A stretch of 64,000 bases of DNA from assembly GCF_949628265.1 (NCBI RefSeq), contig NC_088789.1:30807883-30871882 (forward strand). Reading direction: 5' to 3'. Both the position numbers and the translations under genes were made by a program. Under the pieces are notes generated by a model. The model did no database searches. It was not told the origin of the DNA and saw nothing but the letters and a program-made list of their open reading frames with translations. Below are positions 32,343 to 42,795 of the stretch, one piece after another. The first letter of the stretch is position 1, and the number at the start of each line of letters is the position of its first letter. Source of the stretch: Cloeon dipterum. Its lineage: Eukaryota > Arthropoda > Insecta > Ephemeroptera > Baetidae.

Positions 32343-34141
32343 ACTTATCATCTCTTCCTGCATAGAAAATGCACGCATTTTTCATTTGTTTATCTACCAA
32401 TCCTTTTTTATTAATTTTTTTCAGTGATAATACATCAATAAATTGATAAAATATGACTAATTAGGGACCAGGGGAATTAAATCCTCAAAGGTAAGACCGA
32501 AATGTCTATAATCATTATTATCAGACTTATGCTGAAAACCAAATAATATTTTTGAAAAATAGGTTGTACATCAAGCCCTGCTTCCGGACTCTCGCAATCA
32601 AATCTCTTTTCACTCATCTTCCTATACAGTCACAGTCACAAACTCGTAAAAATTGGTATGTCTCGCTGCTTTGGCAATTCGATGAAAAAGAATGAAACAC
32701 ATTACCGCGAAAATAAAAGAAATTTTTATCTCCACCTCTTCATGAATCATCACAACAAATAAGTAATGAAGAACACAAACTGCAACGTGACTTTCGCGCC
32801 AAGATTTGAATTTTTCGGTCCCAGGCGTATAATACTGCGCTCTGCTCCTGGAAGGTGGCGCTGAGTATATCCACCTGGTACCTGGCACCAGCCACTTCGC
32901 AGCCAGCTGGCAGCTGATCACAACAAAACGCATGCAAGCGCAGTAGTAGTGCCGCTCCGCCAACCTCAACAATTTTATCCAGGTAAATTTCACTCTTTGT
33001 ATTTTTCTCGACCAAATAGTTCCAAAATCGGCCCTCGAACCTAGTGCAGAGGCCGTGAAGTAAAATTTTTGCTTTTTTAAAATTGGTAAGACGAGCCAGC
33101 CGACGGCCAACGGAAAAAATAAACACGGTTCACGCACTTCACCAGGCTAAAATTTATAAGTCGTGTTGCTAGCCAGGAGATCATGAGGATAAAGGTGAAC
33201 CCTTTTGGCGTGGGTCAGGCCCGAATAGCCCATCGGGCGCACCGTGCAATACTCTCGTGGGCCGTGGCCTAAATGGGCCGCCAGACCGGCCACCACCGCG
33301 GCCGTCCGACACTCTTTAAACTCAGAAATGGCACGTCTCGTTTTATGGGGTTAAAAAACAACCAGTCTGAAAGTTTCAGCGTTGTTATTTTTAGTTTTGA
33401 TAAATTCCTCTTCCAAAATTTAAAAGAAAACAAATTAAATTTCATTACGAAAAATTAAAAATAAACCATTTTCGATTTTTTGATTTTTTTGCACCTCAAA
33501 ATCTCGAGTTTTAACTATCAGAATTACTAAAACTACCAACCGTTAGATTTTCCCCAACATCCACTAACTAGCCAAATTGTCTAGGGTGGGATTACCCTCA
33601 TCCCCTATCAACCCCATTGCAAAATAACCGGTAAAAATATTTTAGCATGCTTCCTTTGGGCTAAAAATATTTTAAATTACCCAAAACGCCTTCTTAACTA
33701 CCAACACATCCCTTCTATTAAAACTATAGAACAGACAAAAGTATTTTTGAAAAGAAATAAAAATAAATACAAAAATATTGAGTTCTGAAATTTTTACTTT
33801 TTCAAGGGTTTATTTGAAGGAAAGCAACCCTAAACCCTTTAGCTGGTCAAGTGAGATGAAGATGAGTCAAACATTAGTTAATATTTGCAATTTTGAAGGC
33901 TAGAACCCAAAATTTCGAGTGTGCAAAATTCGAAAGAGTCAAGATATTAAAGAGATTTTTGTGTTACGCCATAGACCTCGATTTTAATGTAAAAAATTTA
34001 CCAAATATATTTTAGAATTAGAAAATTCTAAAACTGCGACCCAGTTTTTTCCTTATTTTTTCCAAGATTTATATTGTGATTTCGTGTTACAGTTTTGTTA
34101 AAATAAAATAGCAATTATTCAAATTTATTGTCTGTCCTCAG
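32343..34141. other. intergenic: duplicated 3' flank, UTR exon and intron of copy 5
   Basis: 32460-32640 is a duplicate of 35760-35890 (AATTAAATCCTCAAAGGTAAG; TTGTACATCAAGCCCTGCTT), the shared 3' flank of copies 4 and 5. 32635-32850 is the dispersed repeat seen at 29320. The untranslated exon of copy 5 ends at 32992 (TTTTATCCAG|GTAAATTTC) and its intron is 32993-34141. No gene is seen in 33190-34140; 33190-33310 is a short GC-rich patch I cannot identify. Confidence 0.6.
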
Positions 34142-34259
34142 GTTTCCGTGCAAAATTGACGGTATTGGAGATAACACAGGAGAGAGCAACGACCGTGAGT
34201 TAAATATATCTTTATGAGATTGGAATCCTAGATATTTTCCTTTTTTAGAGAAACCAACC

Positions 34260-35507
34260 ATGGATCAATGCACGGAATTGGATGAGAAAGAAGTGAAAAT
34301 TCCAGGAATGGAATTCGACCCTTTTGCATCTCTTGATCAAAAGCTGGAATTCGTGATGAGAAGCAGAGCTAACATTCCTGCCATTCTGCACGCTGCAAAA
34401 TTCGGAGATTTCGAGGTATGCGATTACCTCGTGAAGCAAGAGGGCGAAAACGTCAGCGTGATGGATGAAGAAGGAAATGGCGTCTATCACTACGCAGCCT
34501 TGAATAAAACCTTTGGAGAGCAACTGATCAATTACTTCAAGGAATTCGAGGAGCACAGTGATTGCATTACCAGAGGTCTGAAATTGTTGAAAGAAGACAA
34601 CCCCCTTGAGTCGACGCCTTTACTGTTGAAAACAGATAACGGCTGGGAATTCAACATGGATATTTTTCCCCAAGCGGCTGGGTCCTCAGATCTGGATACA
34701 TTCCAGTGGCTTACGAAGATCGCCAGCATCTTCGACAAGAACTTGGTTAGCAACAAAAATTGGAAACTTCTAATTCTTCGGACTGCCTTTTTCAACTTCA
34801 AACATGCAGATAAAATCGCAAGTTTCGTGGTAGAGTCCGTGACGACCGAAGAATTAACATCTTTAATCAAATATTACATGGCAACTGGCTTTCCATTTTT
34901 GAACCATGAAGTTCTTGGTCTGTTCCACAGCCATGGAGTCGACTTGAAATTTGTCTTTCAGCACTGCTTGTCAAAAAACTTTCTGGACACTGCCCAGTAC
35001 GTGCATGCTCTGGAGCCGCAAGAGATAGATTCGACCTCGTTGTGCATCGTGGCAAGGTGCTCTCGCGTCGAAATGATCGAGTGGATTCTTCAACTCAACC
35101 CAGCCCTGGAACTGGACGAGCATTTCCTTTACGCCGCTTTGAAAAACGCGAAGTACGGCAAAGGAATCATTGATCATTTTGCTGAAAAACTGCGTGCGCA
35201 CATCAATACCGTCAACGAAGAAGGGAAAACTCCTCTCCATGTGGCCGTGGATAAGAAGAACCTTCCTGTTTTCGAGACCTTGCTTAAGATTGGCGCCGAC
35301 CTGAGCGTGAAATATAAAGACTGGAACATGCTGATCTACTGCTTGGAGAAAATGTTTTTGCCGGGCGCCGAGGTTGTGTACGCCAAGGATGCGAAGCAGT
35401 TGGAAAGGCCAAATAAGCGACTCGCTTTATATTGCGCCCAGAAGGACAAGAAAGTTGAGGAATGGCTTAAGTTTGTGGGCTGCACTCGCTATAAGCATAA
35501 GCACTGA
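34260..35507 (+). CDS. ankyrin-repeat protein, family copy 5 (start moved to exon 2)
   Basis: The usual first coding exon is still there (34155-34194, donor GTGAGT) but its initiator reads ATT instead of ATG. The acceptor is intact (exon from 34249), so translation most likely starts at the ATG at 34260, which has a strong context (ACCATGG) and would give 415 residues: MDQCTELDEKEVKIPGMEFD. Ankyrin units: AILHAAKFGDFEVCDYLVKQ, NVSVMDEEGNGVYHYAALN, degenerate middle helices, TPLHVAVDKKNLPVFETLL and GADLSVKYKDWNMLIYCLEK. Closest to the 13-kb gene in the N-terminal part. Intracellular by absence of a signal peptide. The loss of 14 N-terminal residues is inferred, as a non-AUG start cannot be excluded. 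Confidence 0.85.
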   Translation: MDQCTELDEKEVKIPGMEFDPFASLDQKLEFVMRSRANIPAILHAAKFGDFEVCDYLVKQEGENVSVMDEEGNGVYHYAALNKTFGEQLINYFKEFEEHSDCITRGLKLLKEDNPLESTPLLLKTDNGWEFNMDIFPQAAGSSDLDTFQWLTKIASIFDKNLVSNKNWKLLILRTAFFNFKHADKIASFVVESVTTEELTSLIKYYMATGFPFLNHEVLGLFHSHGVDLKFVFQHCLSKNFLDTAQYVHALEPQEIDSTSLCIVARCSRVEMIEWILQLNPALELDEHFLYAALKNAKYGKGIIDHFAEKLRAHINTVNEEGKTPLHVAVDKKNLPVFETLLKIGADLSVKYKDWNMLIYCLEKMFLPGAEVVYAKDAKQLERPNKRLALYCAQKDKKVEEWLKFVGCTRYKHKH

Positions 35508-35636
35508 TCAAACCCTTTCATTTCGATTTATATTACTCATTTGATTGATAGTGTTATAAACAAACAATTATTACATTTTGACTGGTAATACACTCTACTT
35601 CTTAGATTTTTAAATGAAAATTTTATAATTGGATCA

Positions 35637-35642
35637 AATAAA
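35637..35642 (+). terminator. poly(A) signal of ankyrin copy 5
   Basis: AATAAA 130 nt after the stop, same context as after copy 4. Confidence 0.55.
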
Positions 35643-35912
35643 GCTTATCATCTCTTCCTACATAAAAAATGCACGCACTGTTCATTTGTTTATCTTCCAA
35701 TTTCTTTTTGATTAAACTTTTCAGTCAGAATACATCAATAAATTTTGATAAACTCGGACCAGGGAATTAAATCCTCAAAGGTAAGATCGAAATGTCCTTA
35801 ATCGTTATTAACAGTCTTATGCTAAAAACAAAATAATATTTTTGAAAAATCGGTTGTACATCAAGCCCTGCTTCCAGACTCTCGCAACCAAGATTTGAAA
35901 CTCTCTGAATCT

Positions 35913-36034
35913 AGGGGTGGATTATGGCAACGCAACCTTGAGAGAAAATGGCAACGCTGGGCATAGGGATAAAATTGTGCAGTGTTTCATGGTCCAGATA
36001 AAAAACACGGTGCCGCAATCCTCCCCCACGGCAC
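35913..36034. mobile_element. hairpin MITE copy upstream of ankyrin copy 6 (first)
   Basis: AGGGGTGGATTATGGCAACGC, GAAAATGGCAACGCTGGGCA, GTGTTTCATGGTC and GGTGCCGCAATCCTCCCCC are arms and interior of the 18037 family. A second copy in opposite orientation is at 36079-36201, so the two form a larger inverted pair. Confidence 0.7.
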
Positions 36035-36078
36035 GATGTCGATCCCAGTATTGACCGATTTTTTTTAAATGCATGCCG

Positions 36079-36201
36079 GGGGCATGGAGTTACGTCACGG
36101 AGTTTTAGTTCGACCTTGAAACGCTTTACAATGCTTGCCTTATATATGCCCAGCGTTGCCATTTTCTCTCAAGGTTGTGTTGCCGTAATCCGCCCCCTAA
36201 T
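36079..36201. mobile_element. hairpin MITE copy upstream of ankyrin copy 6 (second)
   Basis: GGGGGCATGGAGTTACGTCA at the left, CCTTGAAACGCTTTACAATGC and CCCAGCGTTGCCATTTTC inside, GTTGCCGTAATCCGCCCCC at the right. It abuts the target duplication of the Mutator-like element at 36208. Confidence 0.7.
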
Positions 36202-36207
36202 CTAGAT

Positions 36208-36351
36208 TAAGGAGGAGGTGCGAAACAACATCTATAGAGGGGAAGATGTGCTGGCGAACAACAAGCGAACAAGGTACGTTCACCCCTACTCCTGCCCCTT
36301 TTCTTGGTGACTCTGGCTGTTGTTTCGCATCTCCTAGCCTTAATCTAGATC
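36208..36351. mobile_element. Mutator-like MITE upstream of ankyrin copy 6
   Basis: 144 bp flanked by a perfect 9-bp duplication AATCTAGAT (36199-36207, 36352-36360). Arms GGAGGTGCGAAACAAC and GTTGTTTCGCATCTCC. Same target site and same place relative to the gene as the 30-kb copy, so the two were probably carried along by gene duplication. Confidence 0.82.
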
Positions 36352-36626
36352 ATTCTGAAGTCTGCAACTCGACAAAACCAACGTGTTTTGGTCCACTCTT
36401 GAAATTTGTACAGGTATTTTAAGTTTTTCTTGATCTAATTTGCTCCAAACACAACTCTCATTCGCATTTTACTTTGTAATTGCTCCTAGAGCCCTTGATT
36501 ATTGTTTTAACGCTCTTAAAAATTTAACCAAGTAATCTTTTGTCCATTTTAATCGATTCTTTTCAATATTTTGATGCAAAATTTTTAAAAACAGTTCTTT
36601 TGTATCATTCCCAGATCTCCGTGAAA

Positions 36627-38068
36627 ATGGACAATTCAGAGAATGCAGGCAACGACCGTGAGTAACAATTTTTTATATGCAGCTTAAGAATTTAGGGAAT
36701 TTTCCTTTTGTAGGGAAACGGCCCATAGAGTCTGAGTCGGAGAATGAGCTGGAGGAGAAAATTCCAAGATTGGAATCCGTTCCATCGGCATCTCTTGCCG
36801 AAATGCTCAGAGTGCACCTCCCTCCGCTTCTTCACGCGGCACAATTCGCTGACGTAGAGTTATGCAGAAAACTCGTGGAGGATGAAGGGGCGGACGTCAA
36901 CGTAACGGACTTCTCAGGCTACGACGTCTATCATTGCGCATCTATGAATGAAAACAACTGCGATTTGGAACTACTCAAATTCTTTGCGGACAAGAAAGCC
37001 ACAATGAAAAGACTCAATGAAAGTGAGGCTGATGCAGTCCAGCTGGCTCTCCACCGGAAGAACTTCAAGTTTGCGGCAGCGCTGTTTGAGCTGTACGAAT
37101 CCGAAGATAGCTTTCTCCTGCATTGCATTTGTACACAACTGGAGTCAATGAAATTTGCATACGAGCAGGACCCGTCAGTGGTAAAAATGAAGGGCGATGA
37201 CGCATTTGACTTGCGGATTTTGGACGAGATGGCTTGGTACCAAGATTTGGAGGCATTCAAGTGGATCATCGACGTAGCCAAAAACTTCGGTGTAGAACTA
37301 TCGAAAAGTAAAGAACTGCAGCTGAGTATTCTCAAGCATTCTGCTCTAAATGAAGATGATGGTGACGCAATCGCCAATTTCATCTTATCGACATATGAAA
37401 AAGACTTGACAGAACAAGATTTGACACCACTGCTCCTTGAGGTTTTGCCGAATGGAAACTTAAAAGTTGTCGAATTGTTGGTTCGTAAAGGTGCTGACCT
37501 GAATGTGCGCATGCCGGAAGAGGAAGGATCCCTCTTTGAGCACTGCGTGGCGTTGAATGTACTAAATGCCGCCAAATTCGTTTATCAATGGAATGCAGAA
37601 GAGATTGACATATCCACATTAATGACCGCGGCAAACCTTGAGAACATCGAAATGTGTGAGTGGCTGGTTGGACTTATCGAAGAATCCAGATTTAATGAGA
37701 TAATTCCCTTTTTTCTTCAATTTGCTCCTCAGTTGGAAAACTTTGGTGAAAAAATTATTCGACATTTTGCTCCCAGGATGCGTGCGTACATCAATTCCGT
37801 CAACGACGAAGGCAAGACTGCTCTTCATGTGGCCGTGGACATGCAAAACCTCAATACTTTCAAGGCCTTGCTCGATATCGGTGCAGACCTGACCGTGGAA
37901 TATCGTCAACTTAGCTTGGTGAACTACTGCTTGAAGAACTTATTTCTAGAAGGAGCAAATCTTGTGTACGCCAAGGACCCAAGCCAGATTAAGGGAAAAC
38001 ACGTGAACACTACTTTCATGTTATCAAATCGGTGCGTGAAAATAGAAAAGTGGATTGCTTCTCTGTAG
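36627..38068 (+). CDS. ankyrin-repeat protein, family copy 6
   Basis: Untranslated exon ends at 36413; UTR intron 36414-36614. Coding exons 36627-36657 and 36714-38068 (56-nt phase-1 intron) give 461 residues: MDNSENAGND, then RKRPIESESE and the ankyrin region. Clear units: PLLHAAQFADVELCRKLVED, DVNVTDFSGYDVYHCASMN, LLVRKGADLNVR, TALHVAVDMQNLNTFKALLD and GADLTVEY. The last residues (KIEKWIASL) match the fragment at 29544-29810. The KRP basic triplet just after the splice is conserved in copies 4 and 6, and as KRQ in the edge copy. Cytosolic or nuclear binding protein by inference. Confidence 0.88.
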
Positions 38069-38188
38069 GCGATCACGAATAGGCAATGATCAAGTCTTAT
38101 CTTTTGAAAGTGAATCGTAGTTTTTAGTGTATTTTCATCTCTTTAGTGATTCATTTTACTGAAACAATGTTTTGAATCTCTTTTCTCA

Positions 38189-38194
38189 AATAAA
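38189..38194 (+). terminator. poly(A) signal of ankyrin copy 6
   Basis: AATAAA (first of overlapping AATAAATAAATAAATC) 121 nt after the stop. The same region is in the 29.5-kb fragment. Confidence 0.55.
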
Positions 38195-38432
38195 TAAATA
38201 AATCATCTTCCCACTCTTAATAGATTCTCATGTCTTTCTTTTTTAAATTATCCCTATAAAAGTGCAACTAAATCATAATAATAGGTCGTACGACGTAAAA
38301 CCATAGTAATTATTACAAACCCGCAGTAAAATTCTTCGTCATATAAATAATTTGACTACCAACGCCCAACCTCTGCGGCCCCCAAATCGATATTAACGTA
38401 TGAAAATAAATTCGTTATGAAATTTCGTCCTT

Positions 38433-38536
38433 TGAGGTGAATCACGGCAGCTTGACCTTGAAAGAAAATGGCAACACTGGGCATAAGAATACCATTGCAC
38501 AGTGTTTCAAGGTCAAGCTGCCGTGATCCACCTCTT
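38433..38536. mobile_element. hairpin MITE with near-perfect 30-bp arms
   Basis: GAGGTGAATCACGGCAGCTT followed by GACCTTGAAA pairs with TTTCAAGGTC followed by AAGCTGCCGTGATCCACCTC, one mismatch in 30. The interior has AATGGCAACACTGGGCATAAG. This is the best-preserved and probably youngest copy of the family in the window. Confidence 0.85.
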
Positions 38537-38602
38537 TATATCAAGGGTAAAAAGTATCGCCATGTATCAGAAAAAATATCAGTATCAAATTTGTTTCGGT
38601 TA

Positions 38603-39050
38603 TATCAAATCTAGATCATTCTGAAGTCAACAACACAACCGCGACGTGTTTTGGGCCGTTATCTTAAAATCGTCACCGAGTATAACCAAAAATGGGCTCG
38701 AAATTTCTTTAAAAACATTAAAAACCAGGCTGAAAAGGGTCTCAAGGTCGCATTGTAATGAAAAATATCATTTTTTGGTACCGAGGGTTAAGGTCCCTTC
38801 CGAAACTTGTCCGATGTGGGGTCGTGGTCCAAGATCGGACAAATTGTGGAATTTTGTGTGAAATAAAACCATTTTAACAAACGAAAATTTTACGTCGCGA
38901 AGCGGAAAAAATCGAAAACAATATTATTTTCCTATATCGGTATTTTCGTGTGTGATGGAGTCAGGCTAAATAAAATTCTGGGAATGCCACAAGATGGAGC
39001 AATGACCGTGAGATATGTATATCTTCGTGAGATGGGAATTTTCATTTGGT
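38603..39050 (+). pseudogene. 5' end fragment of an ankyrin-family gene
   Basis: AATCTAGATCATTCTGAAGTC then CGACGTGTTTTGGGCCG (38604-38660) matches the untranslated first exon of copy 6 (36352 onward). At 38994-39010 ATGGAGCAATGACC|GTGAG matches the end of the short coding exon (ESND, donor), and the intron after it (ATATGTATATCTTCGTGAGAT) matches that of copy 5. No ankyrin exon follows. Confidence 0.7.
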
Positions 39051-39343
39051 GGGCAGTATTTAAAAAATCCAAAATTTGGCGATGACATAATCTACAAAGA
39101 TAAAAAATACACGTGTTTTGACCATTATTCAAAAATGAAATCAATTTATTTTAAATTAATTTTTTAAATTAAAAAAAAACTAACCAGCGTAATGCCTAGA
39201 GACTATAGTTTTGCGTTTGAAGAGCAAGTATGCAACCTGCTGGACGCTGGAGCAGCGCCGAATGCTCGCTCTCGTCAATTTATTTTAATTTCTGGCAGCA
39301 TTTTTCGGCAGAAGAAATAAGAAAAATTAGAGGAGGGGTTATT

Positions 39344-39450
39344 GGTGCCGCCCGTGCGGCGCCACCGCCTGTGAAGCAGCCCCCAAGGAGGCGGCGCCGG
39401 AGGCCGCGGAGGCTGAGTCGCGGACGGTGGCGCTTTTCCGCGCGACAGAA
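39344..39450. repeat. GC-rich block upstream of protease 1
   Basis: GGTGCCGCCCGTGCGGCGCC then CCTGTGAAGCAGCCCCAAGG-like sequence, GGACGGTGGCGCTTTTCCGC. The same block, in the same place, is at 43755-43840 upstream of protease 2, so it belongs to the duplicated gene unit. Confidence 0.7.
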
Positions 39451-39756
39451 GCCGCCAAACTGGGTGAAAAGCTGTGAAAAAGATTAATTTAAAAAAGAGC
39501 TGGTACTCTGGCAAAGACAATCACGTGCACTCAAGATGAAAACAAATAAGGTCACGAGAAGGCCTCAGATGCGAGTGTGGCTTGACTTTGAACTTGACCC
39601 TTTTGACCTTTACGCAACATCAGTGACAGGCAATCCAAACTGTAACATAAAAATTAACTATACACTGTTTTATTTAAGGAAGCAATCAAGAAAAAAAAAT
39701 GGTCAAAAATATTGGCCCAGTTTGTTTAACGATTTTAGGCGATAACAGAACAATGA

Positions 39757-39835
39757 CGTAATTTATATAGAGGTCAAGTTGCCAACTGAGGGCAACTGGC
39801 CGAAATTATCGTCTTGGTAATTAAATCAGACTCGC
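39757..39835 (+). promoter_or_regulatory. core promoter region of protease 1
   Basis: TGACGTAATTTATATAGAGGTCA (39755-39777, read in parts) contains a TATA-like TATATAG. The matching region before protease 2 (TGACGCAATTTATAGAGGTC at about 44130) and the following GGCAACTGG...ACCGAAA.TATCGT are conserved, ending about 60-70 nt later in the transcribed CTCG(C/A)AGTGC. Conservation after duplication is the main support. Confidence 0.45.
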
Positions 39836-39899
39836 AGTGCTGTGCGCGACGGTCGGAGCAGCAGCCCCCTGGTTCATCGCGCGCAGAGAAGAAATCACG

Positions 39900-42595
39900 A
39901 TGAGGCTGGGACTTTTTGTCCTCTTCGGCCTCGCGGTTTGCGCCGCACAAACGCCTGAAAATGAGACCGACGCCTACATTCCACCTCCGTGTAAGCACTT
40001 CTCAATTACTATTTTGCACTCTTTAAAAGTTGGTTAATTGGAAATTTTCAAACGAATTTGGTCCAAATTAATTTGATGGGTCTAATTAGATCTTAAAAAA
40101 ACTAACCGATTCGGTGTATATTTAAAAAAAAGAAACCAATCAATTAAAATAAGCAGCCACTCGATTGAAATAGACCTAAACGTAGTATTTTGCTATCATG
40201 AAGTTACATTTTTCCATTTTTCCCTCACAGTTTTTGACGAAGGAGAAAACTTGAGTAGCCAGAACTGTGGAAACGAAACGACTTTGAACCAATGGCTCGT
40301 CCATGTTACAAACATACGTACACGTAATCCAGATAAGTGCAGTGATTTAATAGCGCTTTCTCAAAGGACTATTCTTAAACGAGGTAAAACATGAATTCTC
40401 GCTTAAGAATATCAACATCAGAGATTGTTTATTGTCCAGGTCGTTGCCGTTTCAATCGAAGTGAAACAACTGACCTACGGGCATTTCCAGATAAATGTTC
40501 AGGGCACGAAACAGAAGAGGAATGCATCAGTTTGTCCGCCAAAGTAATTATTTCAGCAAAATTGTTACGTTTACCTAGTCTTTTTCAATTATTAAAGGTA
40601 CTGGATGTATTTCAAATTGCCAAAAATCCGGGAGCAAGTTTAAAATTGACGTTGATAATTACTGAGAAAATGCCGAGTGTGATAACTCCCATTTGTTTGT
40701 TTAACCGAGACAACGCGATGGATTTGCAACTTCAAAGAGAATCGCCCGCCTACTTCAAATGGTCAACACTACTCGTTCGTATTTACAAACTAATATATCT
40801 GCAGTGTCCTAGACTAATTTTGAATTTAATTTTATAGAATATGTACCATCCTAGGCCAAGTAAGTTTGATAAATTTATACTGTTAGAAACATATAAATTT
40901 GTGAGAGTAATTATCTCGGCACTAAAATTAAACAGATAGCTTAAAAAAGATAAGAAAATAATCTATCACTCACAAATTAAATAATATTTTCATCTCTGAG
41001 TTATTTTAAGACGCTCTCAAATGATGCGATTGACACGATTTAGCTTGGTTTTTTCTATCAATTACAGCCGATGTGACGGGCCAAAGCAACTGTAGCACAG
41101 GTCTAAGCAGTGATGAATTTAGATATTTAAAAAAATATGACCTTCCCATCCAGGATATCCTGTGTGTCGAGGAATCCAAAAAGGGTAAGATTTATAGAAA
41201 AATAAATCTCAATCAATTTAAATGGTTGTCATTTAATGCCACACAGGTTATGAATTTCTCATCAATTCCTACAAAGGCCGGTATTTCTTCAGAGGTTTTA
41301 AACATTTCGAACGAGTTTACATTGACATATTGCCATACATTGACGAGATCACTATGCACGCAAAAGACATTTTTGCTCTACGCTCGATCCCTCGAACAAA
41401 ACAACCGAGAGGTAATTTAACCCTAATTACCTCACAGCAATTGAATTTATTTAAAAAAAAAGGATTCACCGCGCCAAACAAACTCAGTTTCCGAAACTGC
41501 GGAAGGAAACCGACGTCAAGAAGGAGGAAACGGGAAAATGACGATTCTTCCGAAGTTTTACCACCGACTAGTCTTATTTTCGGTGGACACATGGCTCAGA
41601 GAGGTGGACATCCGTGGCACGTTTCCATTGAGAATGAAGTGACTGGAGGAGCCTGCGGCGGGACATTGATTTCGCCGAGAGTAATTTTGACTGGTATATA
41701 TAGTGAATCGAAGAAATGATGAATATCATGATTTCGATTTAAAATCTTATTTTAATAGCTGCTCATTGCATTTATGGATCAAAAGCAGAGGACTTCAGAG
41801 TTGCTGTTGGGATGTATGATAAAAGACAAAGAAAAGGCCCTGGTGTTATCAGAAGAAAGGTTTCACTTTCAACGTACATAATGTTCATCCATATTTATTT
41901 TGAAAACATTTTAGCTCAGCAGTCTGATTGTGCACCCGAAATACGACCCTGAGGAATTCATTAGTGACGTCGGACTCTTGATTTTGAAGAAAAAAATAAA
42001 TAGTTCCGACCATGTCCGTCCGATTTGCTTGTGGAACGTCGATTCTGACCCTAACTTGGAACGCGTTGCTGGGACTGAAGCTATGGTATATAGGGATGAT
42101 GCATGTGAAATCGAAAAAAAACTAACTCTTAATTTCGCATTTCTTTTTACTGAAGGTGGTTGGGTTCGGGCTTGCTGACAACTACACATTGCCAAATAAG
42201 CTGCAAGAAGCTCGACTGCCGATTAGAACTCACAGAGAATGCTTCTTGTCGAAAAGGAAATTTTTCGGGAAATATTTGAGGCCGGGAGACAACTTTTGCG
42301 CCGGCTACACGAACGGTTAGAATCTCCCAAATTAATAATTGCTGTTTCCTCAATTTTATTAATTAATTCAGGAACAACCACCTGCAACGGGGACAGCGGA
42401 GGCAGCCTTTCCGTGGAAAAAAACGGCCGCTGGTTCATCAGAGGCATCGTAAGCTTTGGAATGTCGAAAAAAGTGATGTTTGAGGGCGAAGAGAGATCTT
42501 TGTGTCACCCAAATCAATATTCCCTGTTCGCTGACGTCGCAAGTTACGTGGACTGGATCGTGGAAAACACGCCGGACATTTCATTCCGGAATTAA
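39900..42595 (+). CDS. secreted two-domain serine protease, gene 1
   Basis: Eleven exons: 39900-39990, 40231-40383, 40440-40543, 40598-40778, 41068-41184, 41247-41411, 41463-41693, 41759-41859, 41915-42085, 42156-42315, 42372-42595; 1,698 nt, 565 residues. Signal peptide MRLGLFVLFGLAVCAA. Residues about 32-270 form a degenerate trypsin-like domain: NQWLVHV, TILKRGRC where AAHC should be (Arg83 for His), PICLFN, and no GDSGG. A polybasic SRRRKR (289-294) follows. Residues 309-565 form an intact S1 domain: IFGG activation strand (309-312), His350 (AAHC), Asp399 (DVGLL), Ser500 (CNGDSGG). Thr494 is at the position that is Asp189 in trypsin, so Arg/Lys specificity is not expected. The two-domain plan and PICLWN motif recall gd/modSP-type proteases. 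Confidence 0.88.
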
Positions 42596-42716
42596 ATGTG
42601 TGTTTTGAAACAAAAAAGAAGTTCGGCAAATGATTAGTGGTTATTCAGTAGAAAAATGGTAGATGGACAGCGCATTATCTCTAAAAAAATTATTTTTGGT
42701 ATGGGTTTTTTTTATA

Positions 42717-42722
42717 ATAAAA
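42717..42722 (+). terminator. poly(A) signal of protease 1
   Basis: AATAAA 122 nt after the stop, conserved at the same place after protease 2 (48767). Confidence 0.55.
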
Positions 42723-42764
42723 ATGGTTATACAAATTTTGATTGCTTGGCTTTTAATAAAAAGA

Positions 42765-42766
<2 letters not shown>

Positions 42767-42795
<29 letters not shown>
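42767..42795. repeat. (CT)14 microsatellite
   Basis: Uninterrupted CT units just past the 3' end of protease 1; absent after protease 2. Confidence 0.95.

Noticed and set aside
33190-33310. GC-rich patch that might be a structural RNA
   Set aside because: No tRNA or rRNA signature could be made out; left unassigned.
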